The notes: a model not told the origin generated them from the sequence alone. A DNA stretch of 64,000 nt from Lutjanus erythropterus (GCA_020091685.1 CM034602.1:5326122-5390121); one strand, 5' to 3'; positions 37,678 through 48,227 are shown, counted from the stretch's first letter. A program made the numbers and translations.

Positions 37678-37692
37678 AAAAAAAAAAAAAAA
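37678..37692 (+). repeat. A15 tract
   Basis: Fifteen consecutive A residues. Confidence 0.9.
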
Positions 37693-37844
37693 CACCAGGG
37701 AGCTTAAATCCCCCACATGCTACACTAGATATTCAACATAACTTGCAGACAACAGCCATAGCAGTAAACACTGCATTTATTTTCAAGCCACACAGTCACG
37801 CTTTGAAAAAAAAAAAAGCACTCAGACAGTCAATTAAAAGCCTG

Positions 37845-37950
37845 TTTACTGCCGAGTGCGCCAGTCGAAAACTCAAACTGTTATTACGGTGTCAAAGCGG
37901 CAACACACACTCACAGTGTCCTGGATTCTCCGAGGAGACAAACCAACGGT
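37845..37950 (+). repeat. Dispersed 110-bp repeat, copy 1
   Basis: 'gccagtcgaaaactcaaactgttattacggtgtcaaagcggcaacacacactca', followed by 'cagtgtcc' and 'gaggagacaaacc', matches 39163-39265 with scattered substitutions. No inverted ends are visible. Confidence 0.75.
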
Positions 37951-38532
37951 AGAGTCACAAGTCCTGTGGAAGGGAATTTACAGGTAGCAGGTGGACTACG
38001 GGAAGCAGCTGTTGTTTACTGGGTAGGAGGGAGGGATTGTGGTCAATTAAGTTCACAGAGGCAGGGGCATGTGTGCAGTGGCACCTGCAAACACCAGGCT
38101 TTAATTTCAAGTCTGCTGAAATGTGCAAAACAAACAGTGTTGCACCGATACTGTAGCAGAGGGATACCACAACGCGGAGTGGTGGCAAAGAATCCTGTTC
38201 ATGACTGCAAGGCTGCCAGTTTCAGAGATTTAAATCTTGGGAGAGAAAATTAACAAAAAACAACCCATATTTAGTGATTGTTCTACTGTCTGTCTGCTGG
38301 TTTTACTGGGGAGCTTGCAGGTGTGTGTGGGAGGCCAGTGCTGGATAGAGCAAGTGTACTTAAATAACACTGAAAGACTTCAAGAGCACAGGGTGTATAA
38401 TCCTACTTTTAACCCTCCTCGGTGTTAGAAATGCTCTTCCTGAACTTTTTCTTTCATAAAACTGTGTCCTTACTGCATTTTGGCCCTTCAGGTGTTCTAC
38501 AAGGCACTTATCACTATTAGCTCGGTACTTAC
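37951..38532. other. Unique DNA between relics
   Basis: Frames of 95, 77 and 81 codons on both strands overlap. Only the minus-strand frame at 38605-38360 has adjacent splice-like signals, treated in the next entry. Confidence 0.3.
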
Positions 38533-38588
38533 CCTTGGACTTCAACTCATCACATAAAAGAGATTTCTCCTGACACAAATCTGCAGTC
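38533..38588 (-). other. Minus-strand exon candidate, 56 bp
   Basis: Read on the minus strand, GCTTCATCAGTGCAG| precedes the segment and |GTAAGTACC follows it, a near-ideal donor. The frame through it gives TADLCQEKSLLCDELKSK, a charged, helix-compatible heptad-like peptide. With the flanking split codons the exon would have unequal phases (starting in phase 2, ending in phase 1). The pyrimidine tract is mediocre. No family is recognised. It could be a coiled-coil exon or a chance pair. Confidence 0.3.
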
Positions 38589-38650
38589 CTGCACTGATGA
38601 AGCAAAAATTATGTTTCTTTTTGAGTCATGACTGGGTGATATGGCTCAGA

Positions 38651-38946
38651 CCTGCAACGACTAATCGATTAATCGACTATTAATTGATTCAATTTGATTG
38701 AATTGATTTATTGATCATTGAATAATCGTTTTGAGACCATTTTAGATTAAAAATTCTCTGATTTCGGCTTCTTAAATGTGAATATTTTCTGGTTTCTTTG
38801 CTCCTCTATGTCGGTAAACTGAATATCTTTGCATTGTAGGTACAACAGTATATTTGAGGATGTCAGCTTGGGCTTTAGGGAAACTTTGATCAACATTTTT
38901 CGCCATTTTCTGACATTTTATAGACCAAACAACTATTGCAGCCCTA
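38651..38946 (+). mobile_element. hAT-like MITE, family D, near full length
   Basis: The left end 'ctgcaacgactaatcgattaatcgac' and the right end 'caacta..ttgcagccct' are opposed. The interior matches 24869-25190, with blocks for 'tttcggcttcttaaatg', 'aatattttctggtttcttt' and 'tgatcaacatttttcgccattttctgacat'. Confidence 0.8.
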
Positions 38947-39123
38947 TAAATAATATCTCAATATTTTGGGGGTATTCCACAATATACAACATGTATCTTG
39001 AGATATATATGAACATTTTCTTTAAAATAACACACTATAAATTATCAAATAGTGCAAACATATGATTATCTTATAGAATGCGATGTATTGATTAAACTAC
39101 TCCAGACTATTTTTGATAAATAG

Positions 39124-39412
39124 CAGAGCTGCAACTACTGATTATTTTTATCGAAAGCAGTCAGACAGCCAAGGGTGCTAGTTGAAAACTCAGACTGTTA
39201 TTAAGGTGTCAAAGCAGCAACACACACTCAAAGTGTCCCCATTCTCTGAGGCGACAAACCAAGGGAGTTTACGGCCCGCCCTTCTCTGCTGATTATTTTC
39301 TCGATTAATCGATCAGTTGTTTGGTTCATAAAACTTAGAAAATGTTGATTGGTGTTTTCCAAAACTCAGGGTAACATCCTCAGATGTGTTGTTTTGCAGT
39401 AAAACCAGGAAA
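39124..39412 (-). mobile_element. hAT-like MITE, family D, interrupted by a dispersed repeat
   Basis: It begins CAGAGCTGCAAC at 39124. The copy breaks at about 39150 and resumes at about 39287 with 'ctgattattttctcgattaatcgatcagttgtttgg'. It continues in opposite orientation to the 38651 copy through 'aaaatgttgattggtgttttcc' and 'cctcagatgtgttgtttt'. The break is filled by the 110-bp repeat also found at 37845. The short 'ctgattattttt' motif occurs on both sides of the break. Confidence 0.75.
39163..39265 (+). repeat. Dispersed 110-bp repeat, copy 2 (inside a MITE)
   Basis: 'gtgctagttgaaaactcagactgttattaaggtgtcaaagcagcaacacacactcaaagtgtcc' matches 37845-37950 in the same orientation, 1.3 kb away. 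Confidence 0.75.
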
Positions 39413-39677
39413 TGACAACACTTAAGCCATATCATGATACAGCGGTATACAACATCTAAGACCATATCTAGCCTAGTTATAACATTTTACTCATTAAGAG
39501 TCATCATCTCCCCTGTTGTATACCTACTGTATACAACAGTTTGTTTTCTATAGTAAAGTATCTAGTAAAGTGAAAGGTTTGCTTGTGTTGCTGGACTCCA
39601 TTGTAACAATAAGGCCATATCGTGAATCTTGGCAGTTAAGTTGGTGAGAAAATGTAATGAAAACCCAATTCAATGAG

Positions 39678-39727
39678 GGCCATAACAACACAAATAGTGT
39701 TGTTATGGCCATAGCAACACTATTTGT
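39678..39727. repeat. Overlapping palindromes
   Basis: GGCCATAACAACAC (39678-39691) pairs perfectly with GTGTTGTTATGGCC (39697-39710) around the loop AAATA. The next arm makes 39690-39727 a 38-bp palindrome with no spacer, broken only by one T/C difference (ATGGCCAT centre). Three consecutive arms of one sequence are therefore present. Confidence 0.85.
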
Positions 39728-40079
39728 ATATAATCCAGGTTGTGTGGAGGTTGGGTGATAATTCCCTCCATAGACATTGCATAAGGTTGCATAAGAGACT
39801 GACAGGATAATCACATAAAGTTGTCCCATTATTTCAGTGTAATTGTGTCATAAAGTTGGGTAAACAATTGTTTTTGCATGCATGCAAACATGCATGAACA
39901 TACACATGCATGAACATACACAAGGATGAATAGAGAGGAAGCTTGCACAAAAATGACGCAGTTTTGTTTTTGTTTTTTTTTAAATTAAATTCCATGTATT
40001 CATAATATAGTTTCACTAATGTACAACAACATTTTCATCACTTCAGAACTTCCTAGGATTTTCTCTCCACATTCCCATT

Positions 40080-40390
40080 TTGACAGATCATTTTTCCATT
40101 CTCAAGCGAATAAATAGGCTCATAAAAAAAACCCCCAAGGCTCCGGAGATGACTGTGGCTATTTTTATCCCCCAACAAGATGCTTCGTCCTCGGATGAAT
40201 TAATGCAGAACGGTTTTTTAAAGATGGAATCCCTGACACGGGGGGATGGTTTTTTGCGTTATTTTTCTAAAGTTTTCCTTGGTTGCATAGCAACACTCAC
40301 GGAGCCACCTATTTTGACTCCAAATGCAACACCTCGAACAGATACTAAAGAAGCAAAAGGAGGATTCAATCTGCAAGCGGTCTGAGCAAT
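40080..40390. promoter_or_regulatory. Possible regulatory segment with RFX-type palindrome
   Basis: GTTGCATAGCAAC at 40282-40294 has perfect 5-bp inverted half-sites like an RFX X-box. Nearby are GCTATTTTTAT (MEF2-like, about 40157-40168) and TGAATTAATGCA (homeodomain-like, about 40195-40206). The segment is non-repetitive. Function is inference from motifs alone. Confidence 0.25.
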
Positions 40391-40764
40391 TTCTATGCAC
40401 TGACAGAAAATGTGTCCTCCTTTTCACAGTTGGCATTAAATCCACCAACTGGATTAGGAGAACTGTTGCTGTCCAGTTTATTTTCAGCACACAGGATAAC
40501 AGGACAAGATATGTGTTTACTTGCTGCTCAGTAGAACATTGTGCATATATTTAAGAATATAAAATGTAGTAACCAGAGATTTACACCTTTAGAAAAACAG
40601 CAAGGACCCTATTTCTGTGACTGTGCAACACTCAACTCTGAAAGCTGAGTCTTTTCCTGACTTTGAAATTCACTTTGCCCCTCTTTGTGGTATTTTGGTG
40701 CCTAGACCAGAGTGCGCGGTGGACAAGGTTCATTCAGATGAGGAAGTGGAAAGCAAGTTGTTTT

Positions 40765-40905
40765 ATTCTTGATTAATCTGCCAAATCGAGTAATCCTTTA
40801 GTCTGTAAAACATCAAAAAATTGTGAGAGATGCTCACCACGGTTTCCCAGAGCCCAAAGTGATGTCTTCAGATTGCTTCTTTTATCCAACCAGCGTACAA
40901 AACCC
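40765..40905 (-). repeat. Family D-like relic
   Basis: 'aatctgccaaatcgagtaatcctttagtctgtaaaacatc', then 'tttcccagagcccaaagtgatgtcttcagattgctt', is the wording of a related fish MITE in reverse orientation. Ends are degraded. Confidence 0.55.
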
Positions 40906-42178
40906 AAAGACTCTTTATTTGCTGTCTCTGTTGTGTTGTTATTAATGTTGTGTCTCCAGCAGTGAAGAGCTGCTGCACCGTTTCCTCCGAGGAAAAAGCC
41001 ATTGCTGTCAAGGTGCAGGTTTTTGAGGTTAAACGGCCTGAGCGGAGAGTTGTTTCCTTCACCACAGAGTTGGTTTAAGTTTTTTAATGTTTTCAGTGTG
41101 TGTGTCTCTGAGTGAAGCCGCTGAAAGTATTTGCTGTCTATTTCACATTTATCTCACAAAGAAAATCATTTACACATTAAATAAGAACATGCTTACAACC
41201 ACTGCCTTTTGTGGAGATGATTTCAAGATAACTTAAGTGTGTGTGCTGTAGATTGTCAGTTTCACCTTTTTTTCGTTGAACTAACATTTGCTAACCTATT
41301 TATCATTTATCAATTGATTTTTGACACAGACTCCTCCACATCCACACTGCAAGAATATTTTTTTTCTCTCATCCCTACTACAAGACATTGCAAGACTACA
41401 AATAAAATTCATTGTGTCTGTGTTGTGTTTTGGATGCTGATGCAACAACAGCTTTTCTGCACAGAGGATGAAGATACAGTTCTCTGGCTGCTAAATGTAC
41501 CACTAAATCAGATTTTTGGTTAATGATGCTACTTCTGCTCAGCTGCTCATTGGAGTTTTATGCCATTACAGCCCTACTTCTACCTGCAGTAGAAACAGCA
41601 CTTTACTAAAATCTACATTACGCATTACATAAGCCTATGTTTGTGTCTGTTGTACATATATGTAATGAACAATTCCAATACAAAAAACTATGTTTAACCT
41701 CCACTGAAAAGTTTTAGGCACTGATTAACTTGTTGCATAGATCTCACATCATACGAGATGATAAAACTGATTCGTAGATTGTATTTGTCCCCCTGATTGT
41801 CTAAGAAACACAGGTCATCAGGGACACTTGAAGTTTAAATAAGTTCACGTGCATTAAGTTTTGTTCACTGATGTCTCAGCCTCAGTCTCTGTTTTTTAGA
41901 TGAATTTTTCCTGTGTGCTAAATGTACCAATAAATCTGATATCTGTTCTGTAACGCTATGCCAGAACAATGACTCGCTCTGAAAATGAGCCACAATGTTA
42001 AGAGATCTGCCTCAGGCAGACTCACAAAATGCTCTTCTCCTCTTCTCCCCCTCTGTTTCTGTTTTACTTTCTCTGTTCCCCTCTCCATCAACCCCTCTAT
42101 TCATTCTTTCTCTCATGCATTGTTTATCTTTCTCCCCCTGACTTTGTCTGCCTCTTTCTGTCTCTCTGTCGTCCGTAG
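40906..42178. other. Unique DNA ending in a long pyrimidine tract
   Basis: No gene is recognised. A CACGTG box lies at 41846-41851. From about 42030 to 42175 the plus strand is strongly pyrimidine-rich and ends in the acceptor of the exon candidate at 42179. Confidence 0.4.
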
Positions 42179-42255
42179 GTTCCAGAAGTAGGTGCTCTCC
42201 GCTTCACTGACTGGGACTCCATGGCTGCCAGTGCTGCTGCTTGATTCATTGCACT
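42179..42255 (+). other. Best plus-strand exon candidate, 77 bp, contains a short upstream-type ORF
   Basis: About 140 bases of C/T-rich sequence end in GTCCGTAG|GTT, and the segment ends ACT|GTAAGTTC, close to consensus on both sides. One frame is open for 21 codons (VPEVGALRFTDWDS then the ATG) and stops at TGA 42242-42244. ATG at 42221 sits in ACTCCATGG and would encode only MAASAAA. The exon could therefore be part of a 5' untranslated region with a short upstream frame, or a last-coding alternative exon. No protein family is recognised. Confidence 0.35.
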
Positions 42256-44825
42256 GTAAGTTCACTCCTGTTTTGTCTGTTTGTCCGTCTGTGTTTTTTT
42301 TTCATGTCCTCATAGGCTTTTCTTGGTTGTTTAGTCAGTCTGTGCAGTATGCCCACTTGAAGTAACGACATACCAAACCCTCGGTCTATCCTCTGCAGGA
42401 GCTGTCTTTATTTGTGGAACTGTTTTGAATTGCAGGGATACATTTTTGTGACTCTTAAGAGCTGATGCCAAGAGAGTCTGGTGTCTCCCCGTGGACCGGA
42501 GTCGTGCTGTGATTAGTCTCTCATGCTGCGTTCATTATTCTGCTGATTCCACTTTCTGCTCTGCTCTAGCACATTCTGGCATTAATATGGCAAAACTGGC
42601 TTTCTGCAAAAACAAAAACTGCATGCACAAACCCAGCGCTCCCAACTTAATGACTGACAGGCTGCGATAATGATCACAAGCACTGCAGTTTCCTCGTTAG
42701 TGCGTAATCTCAAAGCAGTTTATCCATATTTGATATAATATATAATAGAAGTATAACAGCTGGTATAGTACATACTGGTTTGATCTAAATTGGATCTTAA
42801 TGACCATTGAGCATAATGTCTTTAGTAGCTAGATGAGCAGATGAGATGCACTGCAGCTGATGCTTGTAGTGGAACATTGTCTGAATATTAGATCATATCA
42901 TGTGTGGGTATTGGACTGTTTTGCCGACGCTAAATGTTTTTTGTATCATGTTGGAAATCAAAGCTTAATGGTTTTGTATTGATCTGTGACAGAAAAGCAC
43001 AAAAGTTCAGAGGTTATGATGCTTTCAATTGAATGGTGGTCCAAACAACTGCATTATATAACGTGTTCATGTTTTAAGTTTAAAAATTGAAACTGTATTT
43101 CCATTTTTAAAGTAGTGTTAATTTATTTTTTTTCCCCGCTATTGTGGAACAAGCTGGGAATACAACACTGACATACTGTATTATCACCTGAGAAGGATTT
43201 GTCTGGTGTTTTAATTGTGTTTTAGTCTCTGACAGAAATTGATCTTTATCAGCTAAATGCTCAACTGCAGTATGCTCACTAACTAGTCAATAACTGCTGT
43301 GGTTCTGGGTAATTAAAGTTGGTTCTTCGGGGCAAAAACTGCTGCCTGCTCAGTGTTCAACATAGTTTCATCTATTAGTGGTCATCATATAACAAGAAAG
43401 TGCAACAAGTGGAACTAGTAACTACTGTTTTTTGAAACATGATGCACTTCGGTAACCTGTTTTGCGATAATCTGACTTGCCTCAGCTTTCATGTTTCATA
43501 CGAGCACCAGAAAAGCTCCGGAGGTGGGGTTGTCAGCAGAACACCTAGCTTCAATGCGAGCGTGATGCTACCAGCTCTTATTACAACACTCCATTGACAT
43601 CAGGAACTTCCTGTGCCTTTGAAAAATGACCCAGAGGAAGGCAAACTGCACAATGAATAGTTGGAGTTTGCCCACATCCTCCGGTGTCACTCGACTAAAC
43701 TCCTGTTTCCAGGTTAATTTAAATTCACACTTGTGCTTCAGATTATTTTTGCAAGTGCCTGAGTGGAACTGCATATGTGCAAATGTCAACAGAGATGAGG
43801 AGGAACCAAGATGGCTACTTCCATCATCACCTCCAGGACAAACTGTGTGTAATTCTTTTTTTTTTCTTTTTTACTAGATTTGCTAGATTTAGTAGCCAGA
43901 CATAGCAAGTGACCCTGGCAATCAGGCAGTCCTTATCACTGAGCCCTGCTGCTGTGTCTGGAAACAACGCTGACAGCATGAATTAAACAGTTGAGTCATG
44001 GGCCAAAAAACCAAAACACTTAGTTGAAAGACACTACAACACTCTGCAGAGCTGAGGGGAGCTGCAGAGCTGGTGTTTTTTCACCATTACCAACTGTCAA
44101 TGCACCGATTAATGCAGCTTTAAATTCTCGGGAATTGTTAATTGTGAAATGGCAAACGTGTGAACTTATTTGACCTAGTTGCGAGGATTTGGTTGATGAC
44201 TTACCTTTGCTTACATTGTCATGCACTTATTATCTTGCTAATGATCTCTGTTTCCATATGCCTCGGTGCCAGCTGGGCAAAAAAAGCAGCCATCTGTGTT
44301 GTTGTGTCTCAGCAGGTTTGGGTCCGGCTCTGTTTGCATGTGCTCGGTCTTCCACAGCTCCCACCACAGATGTTAGTGTGTGTGTGTAATAACAAGAGAT
44401 ATTTTATGTGCTGCACTTGACCTTTTTACAAAGAGGTGTCAGACAACTATCATCCCCTTAGTTTTGTCTGCAACATTTGCCTTTCTTTGCTGTTTGTGTT
44501 GAGAAGATACTCACAAACACATGTTTGGGCTGAGCTGTATTGGAAAAAAAATATTTGTTTGATATGTTTTATTCTTTTGAGATATATGTAAATCAGAGGA
44601 CTTTATATGGAACAATGCAGGGTTGCTATTAGTCCAAGTAGTTACAAGGAAGTTATGGTTCTTCCAGTTTGGTTATTTTTTGCAGAAACGTCGTGGGGAT
44701 TTGATAAAAATAGCAAGCTTTTATAAATACTGAGGAATGAGTTATGATAATTCTTGAAACTCCTTGGGGGCACTGATGATTGCACGTGTGTCCATTGCGA
44801 TATTGATGCTGAAACTACATATTTT
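42256..44825. other. Unique DNA, no supported gene
   Basis: Follows the donor at 42256. Short frames (66-86 codons) at 43568-44420 overlap on both strands and lack motifs. A T-rich tract at 43855-43872 is the only simple sequence of note. Confidence 0.35.
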
Positions 44826-45420
44826 TCATCTCTCTGCCGTGCCAAGGAAAAAAAAAATTAACTTGTAGTAAGCAGCAAACGCTCGCTGGCAGCAAAACTC
44901 CCCCTCACGACCAGGAAATGTGTGAAATCTTATTTTTGAAATTTTTCTTGTTTTAATGAGACCCGTCAGGCACGATTTCACACGCACGCACCAACTCAAA
45001 TGGTTCGGGGCGGGTTGGAGGAAGCGAGAAGGATGAAATGCTTGTTGGGGCGACGGCAGAGGTAAAATACCTTGTGTGAGCTGCTGTACAAAGAATGCAT
45101 CGGCTCCCTCTTTCAGAGCTTTTGACCCGCCGGCAGCTGCTCGCCTTCGTCCCTTGTACATTTCACCTGGAAGCGTCGTAGGCGTAGGATGGCATTAGCG
45201 TTCTCCTGCTGCCTCTGCCTTCTCCAGTATCCATTAGTTTCTGCCGCCGTTGGTTTGTTTTTGCACTTGGCAGTTAAGAGCAGGGAGGGTGTTGTGTTCA
45301 GTGTAATTGGATGATGTGGTATTGCTTTCCACGCTCTTGATGCCAGCAGTTGTTTCTTGGCCCACACCTCTCATCACCTTCCTCAAAGCCTCTAAGAGAA
45401 ATGATTGCTCACATTGCAAA
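44826..45420. promoter_or_regulatory. CpG-rich non-repetitive block
   Basis: CpG dinucleotides are clearly denser here than in the neighbouring several kilobases, for example around 45005-45060, 45125-45190 and 45240-45250. Three overlapping minus-strand frames (111, 84 and 61 codons) cross it, probably because GC-rich DNA has fewer stops. It could be a promoter-like or enhancer segment. No TATA box or transcription start can be fixed. Confidence 0.3.
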
Positions 45421-45665
45421 GATGAAACCTATGTGTCTGTCCAACGCTAGCTGCAAGAAAACACTGTAAACAGTGACAGGCTGGTCAGAGATTTGTTGTT
45501 GTTTTTGTTGAGATTACTATCATAAGATTTCACCATCAAGCTACCTGGATGGGGTCCTCCTCTTGTGTGACCTTTCCTAAGAAATAAATGTTTTGCAGGA
45601 GTAAATTTTGCTTATCCTTTGTCATGATTTAGGTCAGTCCAGTTCTTCCACTGCTACTGTTGTGT
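45421..45665. other. Unique DNA, no feature seen
   Basis: A short unique stretch between the CpG-rich block and the nested element. Confidence 0.4.
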
Positions 45666-45791
45666 TTAAAGGTCCAGTGTGTCAGATTGATGGGTATTTA
45701 TTTGCAGACTGTGGCAGAAATGGAGTATATTGTTCATAAGAATGTTTTCATTAGTGTACATTCGCAATAAATTAAATAACACTTATTAGAG

Positions 45792-45944
45792 CAGTGGTTC
45801 CCTGCCTTTTTCCTTAAAGGGACTGGTCACCCCATGGCCTGTAGCATATTTATCCATCTAGGTGGTTTTGGTATGAATTGCAGAGTTTTGGGATGTCATC
45901 TACTAAAAGCTCCAAAGTGGGGATCCCCAGGTTAGGAACCAGTA
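45792..45944. mobile_element. hAT-like MITE inserted in the F2 element
   Basis: The ends are CAGTGGTTCCCTGCCT (45792) and, on the minus strand, TACTGGTTCCTAACCT (45944). Flanking octamers TATTAGAG and CCTTAGAG share six bases, compatible with a decayed 8-bp target duplication as hAT elements make. It contains an F1 fragment. Confidence 0.65.
45814..45907 (+). mobile_element. F1 left-end fragment inside the hAT-like element
   Basis: 'ttaaagggactggtcacccc' (45814-45833) is the F1 terminus. It is followed by 'atttatccatctagg', 'ggtatgaattgcagagttttggga' and 'aaaagctccaaag', matching the left arm of the complete copy at 50021. Confidence 0.7.
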
Positions 45945-46025
45945 CCTTAGAGTGAGCTGTTTATATCTACAGAGTGTGTGGGTCCTCGTCCATGGAGGCT
46001 GACATGTTGCACTGCCACCTTTTAC

Positions 46026-46376
46026 TAGCGTTGTCACAACACCAGGATTTTAAACTTTGATACAGTACCAGTGTAAAACAAATCAATACTCATGACAAAA
46101 AGAAAAAAGAAGCCCCGGGTACACAAAATCAGTGGCGTACTCAGACTGTCTGAGGGCCAGGGGCAAAAAAGTAAATAAAAAGTGCACCACCTGTACGTGG
46201 GGCAGCAGCGCAGCAGAAATTGTGATGCATTTAAGATGAAACTGCTCTAATGCCTGGTTTCATTGTGCAAAAACTACTACAACTCTGTAATAAAAAGACA
46301 CAGGGAACTATTTAACTATTTAAAGGCACAAATAATTTTCTGATCTGTATGACAACCTGTATGGCACCACTTTGTC
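46026..46376. mobile_element. Foreign DNA inside F2, separate repeat types
   Basis: It starts with 'ttgtcacaacaccaggattttaaactttgatacagtaccagtg', the wording of one fish repeat, then at 46131 switches to 'cagtggcgtactcagac..gggccaggggc', the start of another hAT-like element with CAGTGG terminus. The latter leads into the tandem array at 46377. Confidence 0.5.
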
Positions 46377-46540
46377 TTTTGTCCACTGGAAGCACATCCC
46401 AGATAGCATTTAATCGTGTTTTGTCCACTGGAAGGGCACTTTATCATGTTTTATCCACTGGAAGGGCATTTAGGGGGCATTTTACCACTTTTTGTCTGCT
46501 GGAAGGTCACTTTATAGGGCACTTTATCATGTTTTGTCTG
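46377..46540 (+). repeat. Minisatellite, about 4 units of 30-42 bp
   Basis: Units begin TTTTGTCCACTGGAAG or close variants at about 46377, 46419, 46449 and 46490. They are followed by 'ggcactttatcatg' or 'ggcatttagggggcatttta'. Unit length varies by internal duplication of the 'ggcattt' piece. A 68-codon frame reads through it and is an artefact. Confidence 0.8.
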
Positions 46541-46706
46541 TTTTTTTTGTGTTAACAACCTGCTAACAGGTTCTACAGATCTTTCCAAGTTTCTCAGCCA
46601 GCCAGTAGTTTCTCCTGCACGTTTTGAAGTTGAGAGTGAGGCTAAGTGTTTGCAGTCTGCAAGCTCACCACTGGATGCCACAAAATCCTACACACTGGTC
46701 CTGTAA

Positions 46707-47498
46707 TATCCTTCTGGAGTTGATCATTTTTTTAATTTGGACCCTTCACTGTAAAGTAAAACAAAGCCAAGTTGGCATCACTTGTCTAACTTCACTTGTG
46801 AAATAAATCTATGATATAAAGCTGAAACTCATTAAGGAGTACAATGATTTCATTATCTCTTTTACCTTCCCATATTGAGTTTTTTTTTCATCCAAGTCTG
46901 TCACATATTGGAATAAAACCCCTGATTTCACATAACGCAGAAAGACAGCTGTGAATGTTTTCCAAACCAGAGCCAGATTTTTGGATTAGCATAGCCATTC
47001 TCCAGAGAGCACAGTTAGCAGGCAGAGAAACAGACAAAGCCGTGGTTAAATCATTAGTGAAATAAGCCTGTCCCCCATTACCGTCGAGCCTAACACAGTC
47101 CAACACCACCACGGGGAAAAGGGAGAAAATTTCTACACTCTCAAAAACGCTGTTTCTTTTTATCGGTGGTAATTGGGAACCGTTATCAAATCTGCCCCTC
47201 CTCCTTTCTCATTTCTCCTTGAGTCGAGCACTGCAGCAGGAACGGGCGATTGTTCTTCGAAGAAAGTAGGACGAGTTTCTCCAGCGGTTTTGTCTTGGGG
47301 CTGTTTCTGTCTTTTGTAGCTCCCTATACATTCTGCCTATGTATTCTGTTTCTCATGCTTTAATTCCAGGAAGACTCATTAAGGCCTGTATAGGTTAGTG
47401 CTGAGTGTGAAGCGTAATTGTTTTTGTCCGTATTACATCCTTACATGTGTGTGAGCTCTTTATATCTTTGAACTGTGTACATTAGTATTGAAAATGAC
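46707..47498. other. Unique DNA, possible conserved-looking patch
   Basis: The segment 46900-47300 is non-repetitive with several CpGs and sits between two mobile elements. A 74-codon minus-strand frame (47112-46888) has no motif. No gene is supported. Confidence 0.3.
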
Positions 47499-48214
47499 TT
47501 AACCCTCTATGGTACAGTGCACAGTAGCACTACAGTAACACTCACACAATGCATCCTTAATTATACTGCAATACTTAAAAAAAGAGTCTGAGCCCTGAGG
47601 AAACCGATCACTGTGTTAATTTGTCACATGACTCTCTGGAGGCCAAGTTGAATTCCCTTTTTTTTTTGCTGCTTTCATCACATGGTTCAGCTCCATCATC
47701 TCTCTCCACAAAAATTCTCTGAAAGTGTCTTTTTACAATGTGGAAGAAAATAGACTTACAATAATAGATGCATGAAGTTTAATTTTTAACTGTTGTGTAC
47801 TTTATGTACTTTATTAGATGATGGGAAATTATTTAAATATAAATGTTGCCTTGAAGTAACACTGTACCATTGTGGATTCTCGACAAGAGTGTACAGTGTA
47901 TTTAGGTTTGTATGCCATCATCATAATTTGTTTTTTTACCTGTAGAAATTACCTAGATATATTTGATAATGTTAGTTGTGATACTGTAACAGTACACTTT
48001 GCATCCTCTCTGCAGAGCATGCACAGATTTTACACACACCTTTCTTTTTTTTACAAAATGAAGACACATTTCCATAACTCTTTACAGAAAAAGGTAGACT
48101 TAAAAAAATAATAAATATTATAATAATGTAATATATCTGACATTGTTTTAAATTATGTTTACTCCCTCCTTTTTATGACAAACAGGCATCATAATGCGCA
48201 CTGTAGAGGGTTAA
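47499..48214. mobile_element. 716-bp TTAA-terminated MITE, family F5 (piggyBac-like ends)
   Basis: TTAACCCTCTA (47499-47509) and TAGAGGGTTAA (48204-48214) are exact inverted ends. Both sides continue with a further related stretch, 'tacagtgcaca' on the left and 'gcgcactgta' on the right. TTAA followed by CCCT resembles the start of piggyBac termini. There is no long frame inside, so it is non-autonomous. The Tc1 relic begins only 14 bp to the right. Confidence 0.8.
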
Positions 48215-48227
48215 AATTGCAGCTGTA

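Larger units (their letters stand above)
45666..46706. mobile_element. TTAA-type MITE, family F2, carrying nested insertions
   Basis: The left end begins TTAAAGGTCCAGTGTGTCAG (45666). The right end, read on the minus strand, begins TTACAGGACCAGTGTGTAGG (from 46706). The ends agree at 19 of 23 positions. Interior family segments are recognisable at 45690-45783 ('ggcagaaatggagtatattgttcataag'), at 45950-46022 ('gtgtgtgggtcctcgtccatggaggctgacatg') and at 46570-46706 ('gcagtctgcaagctcaccactggatgcca'). They are separated by foreign DNA at 45784-45944 and about 46026-46550. Non-coding. Confidence 0.8.

Noticed and set aside
39678-39727. microRNA precursor at the palindrome
   Set aside because: The loop is too short and the stem too short for a typical precursor, and the three-arm structure points to a mutational origin.
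46349-46555. 68-codon frame with internal peptide repeats
   Set aside because: The repeats are the translation of the minisatellite at 46377-46540 inside a mobile element.
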